Below are positions 1 to 5,033 of a stretch of 8,093 nucleotides of DNA, in pieces. The DNA is from an uncultured Clostridia bacterium. GTDB taxonomy: Bacteria > Bacillota > Clostridia > TANB77 > CAG-508. Below the pieces are notes generated by a model that did not search any database, was not told the DNA's origin, and saw nothing but the letters and a program-made list of their open reading frames with translations. Made by a program: the position numbers and the translations under genes. The DNA is taken from assembly GCA_934162615.1 (NCBI GenBank), contig CAKPJK010000046.1, forward strand, positions 1 to 8,093. The letters are read 5' to 3'. The first letter of the stretch is position 1. Each line of letters opens with the position of its first letter.

Positions 1-143
1 CAAATCTTGGGTCGCTTCGTACTAATTTTCTTTTGTTTTTGACATTTTTCTCAATTAGTTATATTTTATACAAATTTTTTATAAATGTAAATGGTTTTTG
101 GATAATTTTTTAATTTTTTTAAGGTTGCTTTTTTTCATTAAAA
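1..143. other. Non-coding AT-rich stretch beyond the rpmA terminator
   Basis: I see no open reading frame, RNA gene or repeat here. A plus-strand TTGACA lies at 39-44, but its best -10 partner at 62-67 (TATTTT) is poor and no plus-strand gene follows, so I do not call a promoter. Confidence 0.5.
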
Positions 144-183
144 GTAAAAAAAATTTGGTTACTTTTGTAACCAAATTTTTAAA
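144..183 (-). terminator. Intrinsic terminator of the rplU-rpmA transcript
   Basis: Immediately after the rpmA stop, a perfect 12-bp inverted repeat (151-162 with 167-178) encloses a four-base loop. Read on the minus strand it is followed by eight T residues (146-153). This is a standard Rho-independent terminator and marks the end of the rplU-rpmA operon. Confidence 0.9.
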
Positions 184-444
184 CTATGCTTCTACTGGGT
201 AAACACTAACTTGTTTTTTGTCTCTACCTTTTCTTTCAAATTTTACTGTTCCGTCTACTACTGCATATAGTGTATCGTCACTACCTTTTTTAACGTTAAC
301 TCCTGGATATACTCTTGTTCCTCTTTGTCTAACTAAGATATTTCCAGCTAATACGAATTGTCCGTCTGCTCTTTTTACTCCAAGACGTTTAGATTCACTC
401 TCACGTCCGTTGTGTGAACTACCTTGACCTTTTTTATGAGCCAT
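184..444 (-). CDS. rpmA: 50S ribosomal protein L27, without the N-terminal extension common in Bacillota
   Basis: L27 is a large-subunit ribosomal protein whose N-terminal tail reaches the peptidyl transferase centre. The 86-residue protein has the family hallmarks: MAHKKGQGSSHNGRES at the N-terminus, then SKRLGVKRADGQFVLAGNI, the RQRGT segment and the C-terminal DKKQVSVYPVEA. The start is well fixed: AGGAG lies eight bases upstream, and an in-frame TAA directly precedes the ATG, so no longer form can be made. Most Bacillota make L27 with a short hydrophobic leader (LQLFA/LQFFA type) removed by the protease Prp, usually encoded between rplU and rpmA. Here both the leader and the prp gene are missing, so the protein begins in its mature form, as in Escherichia coli. 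It is the second gene of the rplU-rpmA operon and is followed by a strong terminator. Confidence 0.97.
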   Translation of the reverse strand: MAHKKGQGSSHNGRESESKRLGVKRADGQFVLAGNILVRQRGTRVYPGVNVKKGSDDTLYAVVDGTVKFERKGRDKKQVSVYPVEA

Positions 445-546
445 TTATCTCACTCCTTTCGCCTAGCTTTTTATAAATGTTTTTATAAATTGCTATTAGT
501 TTTATATGTTTCTCTTAATTAAAATCTTTTTAATTAATATGTAGAA
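445..546 (-). other. rplU-rpmA spacer with no prp gene
   Basis: Only 102 bases separate the two ribosomal genes, too short for the roughly 110-codon prp gene usually found here in Bacillota. The spacer contains a perfect AT-only inverted repeat (515-524 with 528-537, three-base loop), which would be a weak hairpin just after the rplU stop, and the rpmA Shine-Dalgarno site. No T-tract follows the hairpin, so it is not a convincing terminator and co-transcription is likely. Confidence 0.7.
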
Positions 547-903
547 CTATGCTTCTACTTTTTCTTCAGCTTTTGCTGCTGTTTTTCTTGCTGTTGATTT
601 GATTGATGTTATTTCAACTTTTGTATATGGTTGTCTATGTCCTTGTTTTCTTCTGTAGTTCTTTTTAGCTTTCATTTTGAAAACAATGATTTTTTTACCT
701 TTACCGTGTGAAACAACTTTTCCTTCAACTTTCATACCTTTAACATAAGGATTTCCAACTTCTACTTTACCTTCGTCAGAAACTAATATTACTTTATCAA
801 AAGTAACTTTTTTTCCTTCTTCAGCGTCTAATTTTTCGAAGAATACTACATCTCCTTCTGCTACTTTGTATTGTTTTCCACAACTTTCAATTACTGCGTA
901 CAT
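547..903 (-). CDS. rplU: 50S ribosomal protein L21
   Basis: L21 binds 23S rRNA in the large ribosomal subunit. The protein (118 residues) opens with MYAVIESCGKQYKVAEGDVV, the typical L21 start, and carries the family's KVILVSDEGKVEVGNPYV region and the basic FKMKAKKNYRRKQGHRQPYT segment that contacts RNA. The usual L21 core ends near KVEITSI. The remaining tail of about 16 residues is rich in Ala, Lys and Glu and makes the protein somewhat longer than the usual 100-105 residues. The start codon sits behind a strong GGAGG site (914-918 on the plus strand as CCTCC). The gene is transcribed from the promoter at 1045-1073 through a structured leader and is followed by rpmA. Confidence 0.97.
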   Translation of the reverse strand: MYAVIESCGKQYKVAEGDVVFFEKLDAEEGKKVTFDKVILVSDEGKVEVGNPYVKGMKVEGKVVSHGKGKKIIVFKMKAKKNYRRKQGHRQPYTKVEITSIKSTARKTAAKAEEKVEA

Positions 904-1044
904 TTAAAATGCACCTCCCTTATTTGTATACTCGCTAATCCTTTGCTCTACTCATCATAAAATATTTTCAATTCTATGAGAAATTTAAGGTAACTAAATT
1001 TGATTAGTCTTTATGAACCTTGACTAAGCGGATTACAGTTATTA
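904..1044 (-). promoter_or_regulatory. Folded 5' leader of rplU, probable L21 autoregulatory leader
   Basis: About 135 bases lie between the predicted transcription start and the rplU ATG. They fold into a compact junction. A closing helix pairs 1030-1035 with 936-941 (GGATTA/TAATCC, six base pairs). Inside it are three hairpins: 1004-1009 with 1022-1027 (perfect six pairs), 994-1001 with 981-989 (eight pairs, one bulge) and 976-980 with 951-955 (five pairs). The closing helix ends about 20 bases before the Shine-Dalgarno site. In Bacillus and relatives rplU is preceded by the Rfam-described L21 leader thought to bind L21 for feedback control. Identity here is inferred from position and foldability, not from a covariance-model match. 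Confidence 0.55.
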
Positions 1045-1073
1045 ATTTTACCATTAATTTCCTGGCTTGTCAA
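1045..1073 (-). promoter_or_regulatory. Sigma-A type promoter for rplU-rpmA
   Basis: On the minus strand a perfect -35 box TTGACA (1068-1073) is followed by a 17-base spacer and the -10 box TAAAAT (1045-1050). The spacing is optimal and transcription should start near 1038. The -35 box lies only 18 bases beyond the 3' end of the tmRNA gene. Confidence 0.88.
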
Positions 1074-1091
1074 GGCTTTTTTATAATTTTT

Positions 1092-1448
1092 TGGTGGAGA
1101 TGAGGAGAGTCGAACTCCTGTCCATAATACTTTCCAAATAAATTTCTACAAGTTTATTTTATCTTTTATATTCGTTTTTAATTCGCGGATAAACACGCTA
1201 ATCAAAAATATAGTTTTATAAATTACCCACCATTTCTAAAACAAAAATGGTTTTGTTTCCTACTTTAGTTATGACACCCTTACTAAATCAGTAGGCTATT
1301 TAGTTTGGATGACGCCGCAATTAGGCAGCGTATGCTAATTCTTCGTTGTTAGCGTTTATTTTTAGTTTCCCGTTTTTTTAAGTGGCCAACGAGAATCCAC
1401 TACTTGCTTTCTATTTTTCTGGTAATATGTCGAAACCTTTACATCCCC
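1092..1448 (-). ncRNA. ssrA: Transfer-messenger RNA (tmRNA)
   Basis: tmRNA frees ribosomes stalled on mRNAs lacking a usable stop codon and appends a degradation tag to the unfinished protein. The 357-base gene starts with GGGGATGTAAAGGTTTCGAC, the conserved tmRNA 5' end, and finishes with CATCTCC-ACCA. The two ends pair as a seven-bp acceptor stem with one G-U pair, with CCA encoded. A T-arm with loop sequence TTCGACTC precedes it. The tag frame (1321-1353) reads ANNEELAYAA then TAA, assuming a GCT resume codon as in most clostridial tmRNAs; the tail resembles the ELAYAA end known from Thermoanaerobacter. The final Ala-Ala is the ClpX recognition element, and clpX and clpP lie in the same window. 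I see no T-tract terminator after the CCA end, so read-through into rplU is possible. Confidence 0.97.
1321..1353 (-). other. Proteolysis tag reading frame within tmRNA
   Basis: Read on the minus strand from the GCT at 1351-1353, the codons give Ala-Asn-Asn-Glu-Glu-Leu-Ala-Tyr-Ala-Ala followed by TAA (1321-1323). The resume codon is inferred from the position of Ala-first tags in related tmRNAs; starting one codon earlier would add Asn. Confidence 0.88.
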
Positions 1449-1461
1449 ATATTACTTTACT

Positions 1462-1490
1462 ATTATACTATATTTACCAACTTTACGCAA
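1462..1490 (-). promoter_or_regulatory. Promoter of ssrA
   Basis: A perfect -10 TATAAT (1462-1467 on the opposite strand) has a partial -35 TTGCGT (1485-1490) 17 bases upstream. The -10 ends 13 bases before the mature tmRNA 5' end, so the primary transcript probably has a short leader that RNase P removes, as is usual for tmRNA. Confidence 0.75.
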
Positions 1491-1509
1491 CATCTTTTAA
1501 TAATAATCA

Positions 1510-1532
1510 TATAATATTTTTAGGTGATAAAT
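1510..1532 (+). promoter_or_regulatory. Weak promoter -10 and ribosome binding site of the M14 gene
   Basis: TATAAT at 1510-1515 is a perfect -10 match, but no clear -35 box lies 16-18 bases upstream. AGGTG at 1522-1526 precedes the ATG at 1533 by six bases and is a usable ribosome binding site. If this -10 is real, the leader is only about ten bases long. The site overlaps the upstream region of the divergent ssrA promoter. Confidence 0.45.
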
Positions 1533-2454
1533 ATGTCTATTATTCCGACAAATGTTAAGTATAATTATTCATTAATGGTGCAAAACCTGTCAATTTTAAA
1601 AAGTTTTTATCCGTTTTTATCAATCCAAATAGTTGGCAAAAGCATTCTTTCAAAAAATCTTTATGTTGTTAAGCTTCGGAAACGGTCCTAAAGAGGTTTT
1701 CTATTCTGGTGCTATCCATGCAAATGAATGGATTACAAGTGTTTTATTGATGAAATTCATTGAGGATTATTGTTCAGCATACAATGGCAATTCTACGCTT
1801 TACGGCTATTCTATACGCAAATTATTTGATGATGTTTCTATTTATATTATGCCTATGATTAATCCTGATGGTGTTGATTTGGTTACAGGTAATATTTCTA
1901 GATGTTCTAATTCTTTTTTAACGGCTAAAAAAATCAGTAAAAATTTTCCTAAAATTCCTTTTCCAGATCGGATGGAAAGCAAATATACTTCGGGACTGAT
2001 TTGAATTTGCAGTTTCCTGCTGGCTGGAAGAATGCAAAAGAAATTAAATATTCTCAAGGATTTGTTGAGCCTGCTCCAAGGGATTTTGTGGGTTTTCGGT
2101 CCTTTAACAGAGCCTGAATCTATTGCTATTTATAACTTTACACTCTCTCATAATTTTGAATTAACAATTTCCTTCCATACTCAGGGGCAAGAAATATATT
2201 GGAATTTTCAAAATATTTATCCACCACGTGGATATGAGATTGGAACAAAATTTGCTGAATCAAGTGGCTATTTGTTAACTGATGTTCCTTATAATTCTAG
2301 TTTTGCCGGTTTTAAGGATTGGTTTATTCAAGATTATAATAAGCCTGGTTTTACAATTGAAGCAGGTATTGGAAAAAATCCTTTGCCTATTGAACAATTT
2401 GAGGAAATATATAATAATAATTTAGGAATTTTAATTTTAGGGGCGATTACATAA
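1533..2454 (+). CDS. M14 zinc peptidase (gamma-D-glutamyl-diamino acid endopeptidase type) split by four +1 frame changes at CGG
   Basis: Peptidases of this M14 branch cleave peptidoglycan stem peptides. Reading from ATG 1533 and skipping one C at 1677, 1969, 1991 and 2097 gives an unbroken 305-residue protein ending at TAA 2452-2454. Zinc and catalytic residues are all present: HANE (His62, Glu65), His214 in SFHTQG and Glu275 in TIEAG, with family segments NPDGVDLVTG, DLNLQFPAGW and PYNSSFAGFKDWF intact. There is no signal peptide, membrane segment or LysM domain, so it looks cytoplasmic. Each frame change is CGG after a codon ending in T, and each restores a glycine (49, 146, 153, 188). Without shifting, translation stops within 2-11 codons. 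No other stop, gap or lost catalytic residue is visible. A routine pipeline would call this a pseudogene; the uniform pattern instead suggests recoding, which is unproven. Arg codons elsewhere in the gene are CGC, AGA, AGG and CGT. Confidence 0.85.
1674..1680 (+). other. Candidate +1 recoding site 1, CTT-C-GGA
   Basis: The zero frame reads LYVVKL and then CGG, AAA, CGG, TCC, TAA. Skipping C1677 continues as GNGPKEVFYSGAIHANEW, matching the family and entering the zinc-binding HxxE motif. The first 48 residues lie upstream in the initiating frame. Confidence 0.75.
1966..1972 (+). other. Candidate +1 recoding site 2, GAT-C-GGA
   Basis: The incoming frame reads IPFPD and then CGG, reaching TGA at 2002-2004. 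Skipping C1969 gives PFPD-GWKAN, the expected family sequence. The P-site codon GAT cannot re-pair well one base downstream (ATC), unlike the other three sites. Confidence 0.75.
1988..1994 (+). other. Candidate +1 recoding site 3, CTT-C-GGG
   Basis: Only 22 bases after site 2, the frame reads KANIL and then CGG, GAC, TGA (1997-1999). Skipping C1991 gives GTDLNLQFPAGW, a conserved block of this subfamily. The seven residues between the sites (GWKANIL) make sense only if both sites shift. Confidence 0.75.
2094..2100 (+). other. Candidate +1 recoding site 4, TTT-C-GGT
   Basis: The incoming frame reads APRDFVGF and then CGG, stopping at TGA 2115-2117. Skipping C2097 gives GPLTEPESIAIYN and leads through the catalytic His and Glu to the natural stop. 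TTT to TTC is a perfect re-pairing step for tRNA-Phe. Confidence 0.75.
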
Positions 2455-2480
2455 AAATTATTATCATTAAGACAAAAAAA

Positions 2481-2562
2481 GATTGGAGACAAAAGCTTAT
2501 GCCAAAAAAAGTTTGATTTTTTGGTTTTACTTCGTCTCCTAATCCCTTTTTTATTTATTTTT
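2481..2562. terminator. Bidirectional terminator between the convergent M14 gene and leuS
   Basis: An outer stem pairs GATTGGAGAC (2481-2490) with GTCTCCTAATC (2534-2544), with one bulge. Nested inside is a second hairpin, CCAAAAAA/TTTTTTGG (2502-2509 with 2517-2524). On the plus strand the outer stem is followed by a T-rich tract (2547-2562) that overlaps the end of leuS. On the minus strand it is followed by seven T residues (plus-strand A run 2474-2480). It can therefore end both converging transcripts. Confidence 0.8.
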
Positions 2563-4998
2563 AACTACTATGTTGTATATTTTTCCTGGTACATATATTT
2601 CTTTTATAACATCATTATTTTCTAATATTTCTATAACTTTTTTGTCAGCTTTTATTTTTTCAAGTATTTCTTCTGGTGATTCTTCTGCATTAACAGTTAC
2701 ACATAATTTTAGTTTTCCGTTTACTTGAACTGGAATATCTTTTGTTCCTCCATTCATTTCAGCCTCAACTATTTCTGGCCATTTTTCATTATATACAAAA
2801 TCTGTATGACCTAATTTTTGCCATAATTCTTCTGCAAAGTGTGGTGCTAAAGGTGCAAGTAATGTTACAAAAATTTCTACTACATTTGTTAATACTTCAA
2901 TATTTATATTTTCTTGTCTAATGTAATCACTTATCTTATTAAATAATTCCATATTTCTTGCTATTGCAGTATTAAATCTAAAATCATTAATGTCATTTTC
3001 CATGGTTTTTATTGTTTGGTTTTTATATCTTAGTAATTCTTTTTCTTTGTTTCCTACTTCTTTGTTTGAATCAATATTTTTGATTTCATTATATTTTTCT
3101 ATAAGTCTTTCTACTCTTGAGAAGTATTTAACCATTGACTCAATTCCTTTTTCATCCCATGGTCCGCCTTGTCTATAGTCAAATCCAAACATTATATACA
3201 TTCTAAATACGTCTGCGCCATATTTCTCTATATATTCTTCTGGTGAAACTGTATTTCCTTTGCTCTTACTCATTTTATTTCCATCTGGTCCTAAAATCAT
3301 ACCTTGATGTATTAGTTTTTTGAATGGTTCATCAAAGTCTAAATATCCTAAATCACGCAATGCTTTTGTCATAAATCTAGCATATATTAAATGCATTGCA
3401 GCATGTTCTTTTCCTCCAACATATACGTCAACAGGTAACATTTTGTCTACAATCTCTTTTCTAAATGCTTCTTTATCATTTTTTGCATCAGGATATCTTA
3501 AATAATACCAAGATGAGCATACAAATGTATCTAGTGTGTCTGCTTCTCTTGTTGCTTTTCCGCCACATTTTGGACAAGTGCAATTCATAAATTCTGCTGA
3601 CTTTTTAAGTGGTGATTCTCCATCTGGTTTAAATTCTACATTGTGTGGTAATAGTACTGGTAAGTCCTCTTCGGGTACAGGTACAACTCCACATTTATCA
3701 CAATATATAATTGGAATTGGTGCTCCCCAATATCTTTGTCTAGATATTAACCAGTCCTTTAATCTGTAATTTGTTGTTTTGTTTCCTTTTTCTTCTTTGC
3801 TTAGGTCTTCTGTTATTTTATTTTTTGCTTCTTTTGATGTTAATCCATCATATTTTCCGCTATTTGTTAAAATTCCATATTCTGTATATGGTAATTCAAC
3901 TTTTTCTTCATCTTTGCTTTTTACTACTTGTTTTATAGGTAAGTTATATTTTGTTGCAAATGCAAAATCTCTTGTATCATGTGCTGGTACAGCCATAACA
4001 GCTCCTGTTCCATAATCTTCTAATACATAGTCTGCTATCCAGATTGGAACTTTTTCTCCATTTATTGGGTTTATAGCATATGCCCCAGTAAATACTCCTG
4101 TTTTTTCTTTTTCTGTAGACATTCTTTCTATTTCACTTAATTTTGCAGTTTCTTTTATATAGTTCTCAACATTTTCTTTATAGTCGTCTGTTGTTATTTC
4201 TTGTACTAAATCACTTTCAGGCGCAATTACTACATATGTAACTCCGTTTAATGTGTCTGCTCTTGTTGTAAATACTGTAATTTCTTTAGAACTATTCTCA
4301 CATTTAAATTTTATTTCGCTACCTTCTGATTTTCCTATCCAATTTATTTGAACTTTTTTTGTTGATTCTGGCCAGTCTAATTTGTTTAGGTCTTGTAATA
4401 ATTCTTCAGCATAATTAGTTATTTTGAAAAACCATTGGGATAGTTTCTTTCTTTTTACTTCTGAACCACATCTTTCGCATTTTCCGCCTATAACTTGTTC
4501 ATTTGCTAAAACTGTTTTACAGCTATCACACCAGTTAACAGGTGCTTCTTTTTTATATGCTAATCCTGCTTTATATAATTGAATAAATAGCCATTGTGTC
4601 CATTTGTAGTAATTTGGCATACATGTTTCCACAGTGTAATCCCAGTCGTAGCTTCCGCCCATTTCTTCTAGTTGTTTTTTCATTGTTTCTATATTTTTCT
4701 TAGTTGAATCTTCTGGATGAATTCCTGTTTTTATTGCATAGTTTTCTGCTGGAAGTCCAAATGCATCAAATCCCATTGGATGAAATACATTATATCCTTG
4801 CATCTTTTTTAATCTTGCAAATGAGTCTGCAGGAGCATAATTAAACCAGTGACCTAGATGTAATTTTGCTCCTGAAGGATATGAAAACATTTCTAGTGTA
4901 TATAATTTGTCTTTTTTACTATTCACATCATATTTGTATACTTCTTTTTCTTTCCATTTTTTTTGCCATTTTGCATCTGTCATTTTTGAATATTCCAT
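2551..4998 (-). CDS. leuS: Leucyl-tRNA synthetase
   Basis: A class I aminoacyl-tRNA synthetase that charges tRNA-Leu in the cytoplasm. The 815-residue protein has the complete bacterial layout: HLGH signature at 47-50, a zinc knuckle (Cys157, 160, 174, 177), the CP1 editing domain with VFTTRADT (242-249) and AVPAHDTRD (336-344), a second zinc cluster (Cys433, 436, 475, 478), KMSKS at 575-579, and an anticodon-binding plus C-terminal domain ending near KIYNIVVKNK. The length is normal for the family. The ATG has GGAGG eight bases upstream; a second Met at codon 6 is a less likely start. The gene begins only 35 bases after the clpX stop, so there is no room for the T-box leader that commonly controls leuS in Bacillota, and it is probably expressed with the clp genes. 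All glycines near CCG trinucleotides read as GGA or GGC; no CGG codon occurs. Confidence 0.98.
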   Translation of the reverse strand: MEYSKMTDAKWQKKWKEKEVYKYDVNSKKDKLYTLEMFSYPSGAKLHLGHWFNYAPADSFARLKKMQGYNVFHPMGFDAFGLPAENYAIKTGIHPEDSTKKNIETMKKQLEEMGGSYDWDYTVETCMPNYYKWTQWLFIQLYKAGLAYKKEAPVNWCDSCKTVLANEQVIGGKCERCGSEVKRKKLSQWFFKITNYAEELLQDLNKLDWPESTKKVQINWIGKSEGSEIKFKCENSSKEITVFTTRADTLNGVTYVVIAPESDLVQEITTDDYKENVENYIKETAKLSEIERMSTEKEKTGVFTGAYAINPINGEKVPIWIADYVLEDYGTGAVMAVPAHDTRDFAFATKYNLPIKQVVKSKDEEKVELPYTEYGILTNSGKYDGLTSKEAKNKITEDLSKEEKGNKTTNYRLKDWLISRQRYWGAPIPIIYCDKCGVVPVPEEDLPVLLPHNVEFKPDGESPLKKSAEFMNCTCPKCGGKATREADTLDTFVCSSWYYLRYPDAKNDKEAFRKEIVDKMLPVDVYVGGKEHAAMHLIYARFMTKALRDLGYLDFDEPFKKLIHQGMILGPDGNKMSKSKGNTVSPEEYIEKYGADVFRMYIMFGFDYRQGGPWDEKGIESMVKYFSRVERLIEKYNEIKNIDSNKEVGNKEKELLRYKNQTIKTMENDINDFRFNTAIARNMELFNKISDYIRQENINIEVLTNVVEIFVTLLAPLAPHFAEELWQKLGHTDFVYNEKWPEIVEAEMNGGTKDIPVQVNGKLKLCVTVNAEESPEEILEKIKADKKVIEILENNDVIKEIYVPGKIYNIVVKNK

Positions 4999-5033
4999 AA
5001 TTAATCCCTCCGTTTATCGTTTATTTTAACGTT

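Noticed and set aside
39..67. Plus-strand promoter TTGACA...TATTTT
   Set aside because: The -10 is weak and it would drive transcription into the rpmA terminator with no plus-strand gene behind it.
515..537. Terminator between rplU and rpmA
   Set aside because: The inverted repeat is AT-only and lacks a following T-tract, so termination is unlikely.
1633..2454. Treating the M14 fragments at 1633-2004 and 2032-2454 as two separate genes
   Set aside because: Neither has its own plausible start or ribosome binding site, the catalytic residues are divided between them, and the N-terminus lies at 1533 in another frame. They are pieces of one coding sequence.
1533..2454. Ordinary pseudogene formed by random decay
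   Set aside because: Not excluded, but all four offsets share direction, base and context, with no other stop, deletion or active-site loss, which is not how decay usually looks.
1533..2454. Sequencing or assembly error as the source of the extra C bases
   Set aside because: The offsets are not in homopolymers, occur only in this gene, and share the T-CGG context; raw reads would be needed to close the question.
2990..4015. Plus-strand open frames opposite leuS, and similar frames opposite clpX, clpP, tig and rpmA
   Set aside because: They are antisense shadows of well-conserved genes with no ribosome binding sites or recognisable protein features.
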